Origin: Mesobacterium_A hydrothermale
Lineage (GTDB): Bacteria; Pseudomonadota; Alphaproteobacteria; Rhodobacterales; Rhodobacteraceae
NCBI RefSeq assembly: GCF_035818635.1
Contig: NZ_JAYLLH010000024.1
Location: 1 to 64,000 of the forward strand
Length of the DNA stretch: 64,000 nt
Reading direction: 5' to 3'
In this document: positions 41,783-49,958 of the stretch, in pieces
Numbering within the stretch: the stretch's first letter is position 1
How the letters are laid out: every line of letters begins with the position of its first letter
Position numbers and translations under genes: made by a program
The notes under the pieces: model-generated
What the model saw: the letters and a program-made list of their open reading frames with translations, nothing else
Told to the model about the DNA's origin: nothing
Database searches by the model: none

Positions 41783-42592
41783 ATGCTGCGCATTGAACAA
41801 CTGACCAAACGTTTTGGTGACAAGAAGGCCGTTGATACGGCCACGTTCACCATCGACCAACCGGCCATGGTTGGCATCATCGGGCGGTCGGGCGCAGGCA
41901 AATCCACGCTGTTGCGGATGATCAACCGCCTGGCGGATGCGTCCGAAGGCCGGATCGTGTTCGACGGGCAGGACGTGACACAGCTCAAAGGCGCGGAAAA
42001 GCGCCAGTGGCAGTCGCGCTGCGCGATGATCTTTCAGCAATTCAATCTGGTGCCCCGCATGGACGTGGTGTCGAACGTGCTGCACGGCACGCTCAACCGC
42101 CGCTCGACCCTGGCCACCATGTTCAACCTGTTCCCGCAGGACGACATTCACAAGGCGATCGAGATCCTCGACCGTCTGGGCATCGCCGAACAGGCCCCGA
42201 AACGGGCCGAGGCGCTGTCGGGCGGCCAGCAGCAGCGCGTGGCGATTGCACGCGCCCTGATGCAGGACCCGGCGATGATTCTGGCGGACGAGCCCATCGC
42301 CAGCCTCGACCCGATGAACGCCCAGATCGTGATGGACGCCCTGCGCCGCATCCACGAAGAAGACGGGCGCATGGTTGTTGCCAACCTGCACACGCTCGAC
42401 ACCGCGCGGCGCTATTGCGACCGGGTGATCGGGATGCGCGATGGGTGCATCGTCTTTGACGGCACCCCCGAACAACTGACCACGGGCGTTGCCCGCGACA
42501 TCTATGGCGCCGGTGCGGAATTTTCCGAAGCCGCCACCTCGACCGCCATCGAAACCCTGGACCGGACCCGGACCGCCTTCGTGCCGGCCTGA
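41783..42592 (+). CDS. phnC: Phosphonate ABC transporter ATP-binding protein
   Basis: A 269-residue ATPase for phosphonate import. Walker A GRSGAGKST is at about 34, with FQQFNLVPRMDVVSNVLHG, signature LSGGQQQR and Walker B MILADEPIASLDP, all as in PhnC. It leads the phn cluster, following a Pho-box array, and is 52 bases before phnD. The intergene contains a small hairpin CCGCAAG-TCTTGCGG. Confidence 0.96.
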   Translation: MLRIEQLTKRFGDKKAVDTATFTIDQPAMVGIIGRSGAGKSTLLRMINRLADASEGRIVFDGQDVTQLKGAEKRQWQSRCAMIFQQFNLVPRMDVVSNVLHGTLNRRSTLATMFNLFPQDDIHKAIEILDRLGIAEQAPKRAEALSGGQQQRVAIARALMQDPAMILADEPIASLDPMNAQIVMDALRRIHEEDGRMVVANLHTLDTARRYCDRVIGMRDGCIVFDGTPEQLTTGVARDIYGAGAEFSEAATSTAIETLDRTRTAFVPA

Positions 42593-42644
42593 TCCAGCAA
42601 CCCTCCGCAAGTCTTGCGGGCCATCTTCATCGACGGAGAAACTG

Positions 42645-43550
42645 ATGAAAAAGACCCTCGCATTCGTCCTGGCCACCACCGCTCTGGTGAGCGTGGCCCA
42701 GGCACAGGAAATCACCGAATTCCGTATCGGCATCCTTGGCGGCGAAAACGCCCAGGACCGTCTGAACAGCTACCAGTGCCTGGCCGACTATACCAAGGAA
42801 GCCCTGGGCCTAGAGGTGAAGCTGTTCGCCCCCGCCGACTATAACGGCGTGATCCAGGGCCTGCTGGGCGGCACGCTCGACATGGCCTGGCTGGGCGCGT
42901 CGTCCTATGCCGCCACCTATCTGCAAGACCCCGAGGCCGTCGTGCCGGTGCTGGTCAAGCAGAACATGGACGGCTCGATCGGCTATCACTCGATCGGTTT
43001 TGCCCGCAAGGACAGCGGCATCACCGCGCTGTCGGACGTCAAGGGCAAGGTGTTCGGCTTCGGCGACCCGAACTCGACCTCGGGCTACCTGATCCCGTCG
43101 ATCGAGATCCCGGCGCTGACCGGCCATTCGATGGAGTCGGGCGACTATTTCGGCGAGGTCAAGTTCACCGGCGGCCACGAACAGACCATCGTCGCGGTCT
43201 ACAACGGCGACATCGACGCCGGCGTGACCTGGGCCGACGGCCAGGGCAACTGGGAAGACGGCTACAACTCGGGCGCGCTGCGCAAGGCCGTCGACGCGGG
43301 CCTGATCGACATGAACGACCTGGTCGAAATCTGGAAATCCAAGGTCATCCCCGAAGGCCCCGTCGTTCTGCGCAAGGCCCTGCCGGCGGACGTTCAGGCA
43401 ACCATGACCGCGCTGGTCGAAGGCCTGCATGCCAAGGATCCGGACTGCACCTATGGTGTCGCCGCAGGCGAAACCCTGGGCTTCATCCCGGTCACGCATG
43501 AAACCTATGAATCCGTGATCGGCGCCCGCAAGGCCAAGATCGGCGGCTGA
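42645..43550 (+). CDS. phnD: Phosphonate ABC transporter substrate-binding protein
   Basis: A 301-residue periplasmic binding protein with a clear signal peptide (MKKTLAFVLATTALVSVAQA). The mature part begins QEITEFRIGILGGENAQDRL, and AWLGASSYAATY and FGFGDPNSTSGYL are typical phosphonate/phosphate contact loops of the PhnD family. A GGAGAA site precedes the ATG. It is followed by a long G/C hairpin before the permease genes, which could favour excess binding protein over permease. Confidence 0.95.
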   Translation: MKKTLAFVLATTALVSVAQAQEITEFRIGILGGENAQDRLNSYQCLADYTKEALGLEVKLFAPADYNGVIQGLLGGTLDMAWLGASSYAATYLQDPEAVVPVLVKQNMDGSIGYHSIGFARKDSGITALSDVKGKVFGFGDPNSTSGYLIPSIEIPALTGHSMESGDYFGEVKFTGGHEQTIVAVYNGDIDAGVTWADGQGNWEDGYNSGALRKAVDAGLIDMNDLVEIWKSKVIPEGPVVLRKALPADVQATMTALVEGLHAKDPDCTYGVAAGETLGFIPVTHETYESVIGARKAKIGG

Positions 43551-43599
43551 TCCCGCACCGAACCGCGCCCCGTCCCGACCGGAGGGGGCAAATTCTTCC

Positions 43600-43665
43600 G
43601 GCCGCCCTCCCGCGCCGCTCCCTCTCCCCCGTCTTGGGGGAGAGGGCCGGGGTGAGGGGGCGGCC
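43600..43665 (+). repeat. REP-like nested hairpin between phnD and phnE1
   Basis: Outer arms GGCCGCCC and GGGCGGCC enclose inner arms CCCTCTCCCCC and GGGGGAGAGGG with loop GTCTT. The CCCTC-type bases are similar to the inverted repeat before the DUF559 gene at 49460-49601. It is 49 bases after the phnD stop. Confidence 0.75.
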
Positions 43666-43682
43666 GTCATCTGGATTTCCCT

Positions 43683-44555
43683 ATGACCGACACCTCCCTT
43701 TCCGGCCCGCAAAGCGTGGACGCCATCCAGTCCAGCTATATGGCGCAGGTCCAGCGCCGTCGTCTTTACGGTGGCATGACCCTGCTGATTTTCGCGCTGC
43801 TGATGGTGTCGGGCTTCATGGTCGCCGACGACCGCAACGCCGGCGGGTTCTGGGACGGGCTGCACCGGATCGGCGACTATCCCGCCGATGTGCTGAGCGA
43901 GGCCTGGGAAAAGCTGTATGATCTTCCGGCGCTGGTGTTGAAATACCTGCCCGCGCTGGTCGAAACGATCAACATCGCCGCCGCCTCGACCCTGATCGGG
44001 GCCGCGGCCGGGTTGGTGCTGTCGCTGCTGTCGACGCGCGGCCTGGCGCGCTGGCCGCGCCTGATCCCGCTGTTCCGCCGGCTGATGGACGTGATGCGCG
44101 CGGTCCCGGAAATCGTCATCGCGCTGATGCTGATCTTCGTTCTGGGTGGCGGGCCGGTGCCCGCGATGATCGCGATTTCCCTGCACACGGCCGGGGCCTT
44201 GGGCAAGCTGTTTTCCGAGGTTGCCGAAAACGCCGATCTGAAACCGGTGGAGGGCCTGTCCTCGACTGGCGCGACCTGGACCCAGAAGATGTGGCTGGGC
44301 GTGCTGCCGCAAGTGGCGCCGAACTACCTCAGCTATGCGCTGCTGCGGTTCGAAATCAACATCCGCGCCTCGGCCATCCTGGGCTTCGTCGGCGCCGGGG
44401 GCCTTGGCTACGAATTGCGCAACGCCATGGCCTGGGGGCCGGGCCGGTTCGACGAGGCGGCGGCAATCTTCATCCTGCTGTTCGGCACGATCGTCCTGTT
44501 CGACCAGGTCTCCAGCCGCTATCGCAACAAGCTGACCGAAGGACACACCGCATGA
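43683..44555 (+). CDS. phnE: Phosphonate ABC transporter permease, first PhnE
   Basis: A 290-residue inner-membrane permease with about five or six helices. The EAA-like loop is in ENADLKPVEGLSSTGATWTQKMWLGVLPQVAPNYL, as in PhnE. First of two tandem PhnE genes, the usual alphaproteobacterial arrangement. Its stop overlaps the next start by ATGA, ensuring matched synthesis. The start MTDTSLSGPQ is 132 bases after phnD, beyond the REP-like hairpin. Confidence 0.94.
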   Translation: MTDTSLSGPQSVDAIQSSYMAQVQRRRLYGGMTLLIFALLMVSGFMVADDRNAGGFWDGLHRIGDYPADVLSEAWEKLYDLPALVLKYLPALVETINIAAASTLIGAAAGLVLSLLSTRGLARWPRLIPLFRRLMDVMRAVPEIVIALMLIFVLGGGPVPAMIAISLHTAGALGKLFSEVAENADLKPVEGLSSTGATWTQKMWLGVLPQVAPNYLSYALLRFEINIRASAILGFVGAGGLGYELRNAMAWGPGRFDEAAAIFILLFGTIVLFDQVSSRYRNKLTEGHTA

Positions 44556-45871
44556 GCACCGCCGAACTGAGCCTTGCCAAGTCCGGTGCCGACCGGCTGT
44601 TTTCCCGCAAGAAACGTGTGGCCTTTGCCCTGCCCGCGCTGATCCTTGTCTATTTCTTCTATATTTTCTTCGCCTTCGACATTCCCGGCCTCGCGCAACG
44701 CGCCAACTGGAACAACGCGGTCACGCTGGCGTCCGACAGCTGGTCCTACAAGGTCCATGTCACCCGCGACAACCGCTCGGGCCAGATCGCCTATGCCGTC
44801 GAGGGCGAGCGCAAGGGCGCCTACCCCGAGGGCCTGCGCCCCGATTGGGTCAGTGGCGACGCGGTGGTCTCGGTCGATCTGGGCAAGGGTCATATCGTCA
44901 CCCTGCTGCCGGACAACGTGACCGAAGTCGTCGTGCCCGGCTTCGGCACCATCGACGCGCGGGTCGACGGCCGCACCGTCACCACCAACCTGGGTGACGA
45001 CCTGCCGGACTGGATCAACGCCTCGTCGCGCCGGGTCGCGATCACCACGCCCGAAGGGCGCGTGACCATCACCGGCACCAAGACCGAGATCTTCAACTAT
45101 TTCCCGGGGTGGGAGCTGTTCTTCTTCACCTTCGACAGCCCCTATCTTGGCCAGTCCCTGACCGCGATCCTGTTCGGGGACAGGATCGACCCGACCCGCA
45201 GCAACATCGTGGGCGCGTGGCACGATTTCTGGAACAATGCCATGTGGCGGCACAAGGACGTGGCCTGGGCGATTGGTGAAACGATCCTGATGGCGTTCCT
45301 GGGCACCATGGGCGCGGCGATGATTGCCTTGCCGCTGGCCTTCATGGCGGCGAAACGGTTTGCCCCGGTGATGGCGCTGCGCTTTGCCATGCGCCGCCTG
45401 TTCGACTTTGTCCGAGGCGTCGACGCGCTGATCTGGACCGTGGTGCTGGCCCGCGCCTTTGGCCCCGGTCCACTGACCGGCGCGCTGGCGATCCTGGTCA
45501 CCGACACCGGCACCTTTGGCAAGATCTTCTCGGAAGCGCTGGAAAACGTGGATGAAAAGCAAATCGAGGGCGTCAGTTCCACCGGCGCGAAACCGTTGCA
45601 ACGCTATCGGTTCGGGGTGATCCCGCAGGTGGTGCCGGTGCTGCTGTCCCAGGTGCTGTATTTCCTGGAATCCAACACCCGCAGCGCCACGATTATCGGT
45701 GCGATCACCGGCGGCGGCATCGGTCTGATGCTGACGCAGGCGATGCAGACCCAGAAGGACTGGGAAGAGGTCGCCTATTACATTATCCTCGTGATCCTGA
45801 TGGTAATGATGATGGACTGGGCCTCGGGCAAACTGCGCGGTCGCCTGATCGGCAAGAAGGACGGGCAGTGA
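44552..45871 (+). CDS. phnE: Phosphonate ABC transporter permease, second PhnE, with periplasmic insertion
   Basis: A 439-residue permease. After the first helix (about 25-45) comes a hydrophilic region of about 150 residues (roughly 50-205) before the remaining helices and an EAA loop in ENVDEKQIEGVSSTGAKPLQRYRFGVIPQVVPVLL. The large insertion, likely periplasmic, is what makes the second alphaproteobacterial PhnE longer than the first. Start overlaps phnE1 by ATGA; the stop overlaps the acyltransferase start by TGATG. Confidence 0.92.
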   Translation: MSTAELSLAKSGADRLFSRKKRVAFALPALILVYFFYIFFAFDIPGLAQRANWNNAVTLASDSWSYKVHVTRDNRSGQIAYAVEGERKGAYPEGLRPDWVSGDAVVSVDLGKGHIVTLLPDNVTEVVVPGFGTIDARVDGRTVTTNLGDDLPDWINASSRRVAITTPEGRVTITGTKTEIFNYFPGWELFFFTFDSPYLGQSLTAILFGDRIDPTRSNIVGAWHDFWNNAMWRHKDVAWAIGETILMAFLGTMGAAMIALPLAFMAAKRFAPVMALRFAMRRLFDFVRGVDALIWTVVLARAFGPGPLTGALAILVTDTGTFGKIFSEALENVDEKQIEGVSSTGAKPLQRYRFGVIPQVVPVLLSQVLYFLESNTRSATIIGAITGGGIGLMLTQAMQTQKDWEEVAYYIILVILMVMMMDWASGKLRGRLIGKKDGQ

Positions 45872-46518
45872 TGGCTCGGCTTGGGCCAGAGGTGGTGATC
45901 GACGTCGATTGCCAGATTGTCGACAGCACCTTTGGCGCCTATTGCGCCGTCGGGCGGGGCAGCCGGATCCAGCATTCCTGCTTTGGCGACTATGCCTATT
46001 GCGACCGCAATGCCGATATCGCCAATACCAGCGTCGGCAAGTTCGCCAACATCGCCAGCGCGACCCGGATCGGGGCCACCGATCACCCGCTGGACACCGC
46101 CGCCTGCCATCACTTCCTCTATCGCTCGGACGACTATTGGGACGATGCCACGCGGGACGACGCGTTCTTTGCCCATCGCCAGTCGCGCCGGGCCTTTATC
46201 GGCAATGACACCTGGATCGGTCACGGTGCAATGATCAAGCCAGAGGTGACACTCGGGCACGGTGCGGTTGTCGCCTCGGGAGCCATCGTAACAAAGGACG
46301 TGGCTCCCTACACCATCGTTGCGGGCACCCCGGCCAAGGTGTTGCGCCTGCGGCAGCCGGCGCGGATCGCGGACCGACTGATCGCGCTGGCGTGGTGGGA
46401 CTGGTCGCATGATGCGCTGCGACAGGCCCTGCCGGATTTCCGCAGCCTGAGCGCCGAGGCATTCCTGGAAAAGTACGAAGGCGTCGCGGCCGACCCTGGC
46501 GAAGAAATCTCGGCCTGA
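45871..46518 (+). CDS. Phosphonate-cluster hexapeptide acyltransferase (TIGR03308-like)
   Basis: A 215-residue left-handed beta-helix protein of the xenobiotic acyltransferase type, with hexapeptide repeats such as IVDSTFGAYCAVGRGSRIQ, IGNDTWIGHGAMIKP and VVASGAIVTKDVAPYTIVAG. This family is repeatedly found in phn operons, and may acetylate an aminophosphonate or other C-P lyase substrate, in place of the absent PhnO. Start ATG 45871 shares TGATG with phnE2. The opposing phnF ends 14 bases downstream. Confidence 0.88.
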   Translation: MARLGPEVVIDVDCQIVDSTFGAYCAVGRGSRIQHSCFGDYAYCDRNADIANTSVGKFANIASATRIGATDHPLDTAACHHFLYRSDDYWDDATRDDAFFAHRQSRRAFIGNDTWIGHGAMIKPEVTLGHGAVVASGAIVTKDVAPYTIVAGTPAKVLRLRQPARIADRLIALAWWDWSHDALRQALPDFRSLSAEAFLEKYEGVAADPGEEISA

Positions 46519-46531
46519 GCGCGGCGCGTGC

Positions 46532-47242
46532 CTAGTCCTCCAGCGTCAGGGTCAGACGGTCCCCGGCCCACCACGTCCGGCCGTATTCCACCGGCACACC
46601 ATCGGGATCGACGTTCAGCGCCGTGGTCTTCAGCAACGGCGCGCCTTCCTGCACCTGCAATCGCACCGCCTGCGTCGCACTGGCCACGACGGCGGTGATC
46701 CGGGTCGAGGCGCGGGTGTAATCCGCCACCCCGGCCGACTGCAGCGCCTGGGTCACGCCCTGCCCCTTGGCCAAGGCGTCCTGCAGCCCCGGCAGGCGAT
46801 CCAGCGGATAGAGCGATTCCGACAGGCCCAGCGGCTGGCCATCCGCCGTCGACAGCCCATGACTGACCAGCACCCGGTCTCCGGTGGCGATGTGCAGCAC
46901 CGTCGCCTCTCCACCGGTTGCGGCCCGTACCTCAAGTCCCAACCCCTCGCGCCCCGGCAAACGCCCGGCGCGGCGCAGGTTTTCGGTGAACCGGACCCGC
47001 CGGCCAATGGGATAGTCGGTGGGTCTTGCCGCGACAAAGGCCCCCGATCCGCGCCGCGTCCGCACCACCCCGTCCGCGACCAACCCCGCCAGCGCGTGCC
47101 GCACCGTGTGGCGGTTTACGCCGAACCGGTCCGCCAGCGCCGCCTCGGTCGGCAGCTTGTCACCGGGGGCATAGCGCCCCTCGGCGAGATCCTCTTTCAG
47201 CTCCCGCGCGATGGCGGCCCAAAGCGGCGTCTTGTTACCCAA
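46532..47242 (-). CDS. phnF: GntR-family regulator PhnF
   Basis: A 236-residue repressor of the HutC/FarR subfamily: winged helix at about 5-70 (YAPGDKLPTEAALADRFGVNRHTVRHAL) and a UTRA effector domain (about 90-232) ending in EYGRTWWAGDRLTLTLED. It begins with TTG at 47242; an in-frame TGA lies six bases upstream, so no longer form is possible. Encoded opposite to phnG with an 82-base gap that carries TATAGT repeats, its probable operator. It presumably represses the lyase half unless a phosphonate or phosphate signal is present. Confidence 0.9.
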   Translation of the reverse strand: MGNKTPLWAAIARELKEDLAEGRYAPGDKLPTEAALADRFGVNRHTVRHALAGLVADGVVRTRRGSGAFVAARPTDYPIGRRVRFTENLRRAGRLPGREGLGLEVRAATGGEATVLHIATGDRVLVSHGLSTADGQPLGLSESLYPLDRLPGLQDALAKGQGVTQALQSAGVADYTRASTRITAVVASATQAVRLQVQEGAPLLKTTALNVDPDGVPVEYGRTWWAGDRLTLTLED

Positions 47243-47290
47243 AATTCACAAATCCCGACTCGCGCCCCAAAGGCGTTTCTGACATAATGT

Positions 47291-47305
47291 GTATAGTTGT
47301 ATAGT
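47291..47305. promoter_or_regulatory. Candidate PhnF operator/promoter with GTATAGT repeats
   Basis: GTATAGT-T-GTATAGT direct repeat in the AT-rich stretch between phnF and phnG. The same bases contain TATAGTTGTATA, a weak dyad. It lies 20 bases before the phnG start. Confidence 0.5.
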
Positions 47306-47324
47306 ATCCGGAAAAGTTGTCGAG

Positions 47325-47780
47325 ATGAAAGACACGACAGACCCGAATGAGGCCCGCAAGGCATGGATGGGCCTGATGGCCAAGGCCCCGGCAGGGCGCG
47401 TCGCCGCCCTGCTGGATGCTGCCATGGCACGCCCCGGCTTCGACTGGCTGCGCGCACCCGAAGTGGGCAGCGTCATGGTCCGGGGGCGCGCGGGGGGCAC
47501 CGGCGCGCCGTTCAACCTGGGGGAAATGACCGTGACCCGCTGCGCCTTGCGGCTGATCACAGGCGAGGTCGGCCACGCCTATATCCAGGGCCGCAGCAAA
47601 CCCTGCGCCGAGGCCGCGGCGCTGGTCGATGCGCTGATGCAGACCGACCACGCGGGGCGGCTGCGCGCAGCCGTGCTGGACCCGCTGCACGCCGAACAGG
47701 AAACCGCCAAGGCGACCCGCGCCGCCAAGGCCGCGGCGACCAAGGTCGATTTCTTCACCATGGTACGGGGAGAGGACTGA
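47325..47780 (+). CDS. phnG: Carbon-phosphorus lyase subunit PhnG
   Basis: A 151-residue subunit of the C-P lyase core complex PhnGHIJ, which takes part with PhnI in forming the ribose 1-methylphosphonate 5-triphosphate from ATP and the phosphonate. Family segment RPPEVGSVMVRGRAGGTGAPFNLGEMTVTRC is recognisable, and the C-terminus ends KVDFFTMVRGED. The start MKDTTDPNEARKAW has a weak site; an earlier start 12 codons upstream is possible. Its stop overlaps phnH by TGATG. Confidence 0.92.
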   Translation: MKDTTDPNEARKAWMGLMAKAPAGRVAALLDAAMARPGFDWLRAPEVGSVMVRGRAGGTGAPFNLGEMTVTRCALRLITGEVGHAYIQGRSKPCAEAAALVDALMQTDHAGRLRAAVLDPLHAEQETAKATRAAKAAATKVDFFTMVRGED

Positions 47781-48358
47781 TGCAAAACGATGCCCTCGAC
47801 GGCGGCTTCGCCACACCGGCCATCGACGCCGCGCACGCCTTTCGCGCGGTGATGACCGCCATGGCACAACCGGGCACGATCACGGCCGTTTCCGGGGCAA
47901 GGCCGCCCGCCCCGCTCTCGCCCGCCGCCGGTGCCGTGCTGCTGACGCTCTGCGACGCCGAAACACCGGTGCACCTGGCCGGCGACGTCGATTGCGCAGC
48001 TGTCCGGACCTGGCTGGCCTTCCACACCGGCGCGCCGGTCGTGGGCCCCGCAGACTGCACGTTTGCGGTGGGGGACTGGGCGGCGCTGTTGCCGCTGACC
48101 GCGTATCCCGTCGGCACGCCCGAGTATCCCGACCGCTCTGCCACGCTGATCGTCGCGCTGTCAGAGCTTTCCAACACCGGCCCGATCCTGCGCGGCCCCG
48201 GCATCAAGGACAGCGCCACGCTGTCCCTGCCTGACATAACGCCGTTCCGGCAGAACGCCGCGTGCTTCCCGCTGGGGCTGGATTTCATCCTGACCTGCGG
48301 CGACAGGCTCGCCGCCCTGCCCCGCAGCACGCGGGTCACCGAAGCGGAGGACGCCTGA
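47780..48358 (+). CDS. phnH: Carbon-phosphorus lyase subunit PhnH
   Basis: A 192-residue subunit of the C-P lyase core. It shows the PhnH start pattern, GGFATPAIDAAHAFRAVMTAM, and later AVGDWAALLPLTAYPVGTPEYPD and RGPGIKD. PhnH has the PLP-transferase-like fold without the cofactor lysine and is structural in the complex. AGAGGA precedes the ATG, which overlaps the phnG stop; the phnI start overlaps its stop by TGATG. Confidence 0.93.
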   Translation: MQNDALDGGFATPAIDAAHAFRAVMTAMAQPGTITAVSGARPPAPLSPAAGAVLLTLCDAETPVHLAGDVDCAAVRTWLAFHTGAPVVGPADCTFAVGDWAALLPLTAYPVGTPEYPDRSATLIVALSELSNTGPILRGPGIKDSATLSLPDITPFRQNAACFPLGLDFILTCGDRLAALPRSTRVTEAEDA

Positions 48359-49446
48359 TGTATGTCGCTGTCAAAGGTGGCGAACGCGCCATCAACAATG
48401 CCCATGCCTGGCTGGCCGAGGAACGCCGCGGCGACACCTCTGTCACCGAGCTGTCCATCGCCCAGATCCGCGAACAGCTGGCACTGGCCGTCAACCGGGT
48501 CATGGCCGAAGGGTCGTTGTTCGATCCCGACCTGGCCGCGCTGGCGATCAAGCAGGCACGCGGCGACCTGATCGAGGCGATCTTCCTGATCCGCGCCTAT
48601 CGCACCACGCTGCCGCGCTTTGGTCATTCCAACCCGGTCGACACCGCCGAAATGGCCTGCGACCGGCGTATTTCAGCCACGTTCAAGGACCTTCCGGGCG
48701 GGCAGGTTCTGGGACCGACGTTCGACTATACCCACCGCCTTCTGGATTTCAAACTCGCGGCAGAGGGTGCGCCCGAGGCGGCGCCGGAACGGGACCCCAC
48801 GCCCGGACCGGTGCCGCATGTCGCCGAATTCCTGAACCGCGAAGGGCTGATCGAGGACGCCCCGCGCGACGACACGCCCCCGCCCGACCTGACGCGCGAG
48901 CCGCTGTCTTTGCCCGCCGACCGTGCCTTGCGCCTGCAGGCGCTGGCCCGCGCCGACGAAGGGTTCACCCTGTCGATGGCCTATTCCACCCAGCGCGGCT
49001 ATGGCCGGACGCATGCCTTCGTGGGCGAGCTGCGGATCGGAACGGTGCCGGTGGAACTGGAAATCCCCGAACTGGGCTTTGCCATCGAGATCGGCGAGAT
49101 CGTGGTCACCGAATGCGAGACGGTGAACCAGTTCAAGGGCTCCAAAACCGAGCCGCCACAGTTCACCCGGGGCTATGGCCTTGTCTTTGGCCAGACCGAA
49201 CGCAAAGCGATCTCGATGTCGCTGGTCGACCGCGCGCTGCGCTGGGAGGAGTTGGGCGAGGAATTCACCGGTGCCCCGGCCCAGGACGCGGAATTCGTCC
49301 TTTACCACGCCGACAACATCCAGGCGACGGGGTTCCTGGAACACATCAAGCTGCCCCATTATGTCGACTTCCAGTCGGAACTGGAACTGGTGCGCAAGCT
49401 GCGCCGCGAGGCGGCGGCAGAGGCGTTGCCGGAGGCGGCGGAATGA
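48358..49446 (+). CDS. phnI: Carbon-phosphorus lyase subunit PhnI
   Basis: A 362-residue subunit. PhnI is the nucleosidase that, with PhnG, H and L, displaces adenine from ATP with the phosphonate. The start MYVAVKGGERAINNAHAWL and later RTTLPRFGHSNPVDTAEM and ERKAISMSLVDRALRWEELGEE are typical. The end contains the HADNIQATGFLEHIKLPHYVDFQSEL motif region. It is followed not directly by phnJ but by a 164-base inverted-repeat segment and a DUF559 gene. Confidence 0.95.
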   Translation: MYVAVKGGERAINNAHAWLAEERRGDTSVTELSIAQIREQLALAVNRVMAEGSLFDPDLAALAIKQARGDLIEAIFLIRAYRTTLPRFGHSNPVDTAEMACDRRISATFKDLPGGQVLGPTFDYTHRLLDFKLAAEGAPEAAPERDPTPGPVPHVAEFLNREGLIEDAPRDDTPPPDLTREPLSLPADRALRLQALARADEGFTLSMAYSTQRGYGRTHAFVGELRIGTVPVELEIPELGFAIEIGEIVVTECETVNQFKGSKTEPPQFTRGYGLVFGQTERKAISMSLVDRALRWEELGEEFTGAPAQDAEFVLYHADNIQATGFLEHIKLPHYVDFQSELELVRKLRREAAAEALPEAAE

Positions 49447-49459
49447 ACGGGACATATCT

Positions 49460-49601
49460 CCCCTCCCTGACCCTCCCCCGGATCGGGGAACGGAACGTGT
49501 TGCGCAGGATGGTTAAGCAGGGATTAACTCCTGGCCTTTCAGTCTCCGGAGATTGCCACAAGGCATCCCCTCCCCCCGGCGGGGGGAGGGTCAGGGAGGG
49601 G
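49460..49601 (+). repeat. 142-base element with perfect 20-bp terminal inverted repeats
   Basis: Left arm CCCCTCCCTGACCCTCCCCC (49460-49479) and its exact complement at 49582-49601 flank 102 bases, inside which are smaller hairpins CCCCG-GAT-CGGGG, GTTAA-GCAGGGA-TTAAC and CCTCCCCCC-GGC-GGGGGGAGG. The right arm ends 9 bases before the DUF559 start. It interrupts the normally contiguous phnI-phnJ junction and looks like a MITE- or REP-like unit mobilised with or by the DUF559 gene (inference). Confidence 0.8.
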
Positions 49602-49610
49602 GAAACAACC

Positions 49611-49958
49611 ATGGCCCGCTTTCGCGACGGCATCCAGACCGCCCGGGAACGCGCCCTGCGCAACGCTATGACCGATGCTGAAAAATGCCTCTGGCACCAG
49701 CTGCGCGCCCATCGTTTCCTGGGCCTTTCCGTTCGCCGACAGGCCCCCATCGGCCCCTATATCGTCGATTTCCTGATCCCGGCGCAAAAGCTGGTGATCG
49801 AGGCAGACGGCGCGCAATACCCCGAAAACGCCAACGACACTCCCCGCGACGCCTATCTTGCCTCCCGGGGCTACCGCGTCCTGCGGTTCTGCAAAAACGA
49901 TATCCTGTGCAACCTGCCCGCCGTCCTGCAGCGCATCGCAGAAGAGATCCGACCATGA
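49611..49958 (+). CDS. DUF559-family Vsr-like endonuclease domain protein
   Basis: A 115-residue protein of the DUF559 family, related to very-short-patch-repair endonucleases (restriction-like fold). The motifs are TDAEKCLWHQLRAH, LSVRRQAPIGPYIVDFL and KLVIEADGAQ (the D and E-x-D acidic residues of the active site), then RDAYLASRGYRVLRFCKNDI. It lies between phnI and phnJ, 164 bases after phnI, preceded by a 20-bp inverted repeat, and its stop overlaps the phnJ start by ATGA, so phnJ translation is coupled to it. Not a normal component of C-P lyase operons; an insertion is likely. Activity is not known. Confidence 0.88.
   Translation: MARFRDGIQTARERALRNAMTDAEKCLWHQLRAHRFLGLSVRRQAPIGPYIVDFLIPAQKLVIEADGAQYPENANDTPRDAYLASRGYRVLRFCKNDILCNLPAVLQRIAEEIRP

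Noticed and set aside
45868..45870. GTG start for the hexapeptide acyltransferase
   Set aside because: The next codon is ATG and forms TGATG with the phnE2 stop, a typical coupling, so ATG is preferred.
49460..49601. CRISPR-like or integron site at the inverted repeats
   Set aside because: There is one inverted pair only, no regular spacers and no integrase; the structure fits a REP- or MITE-like unit better.
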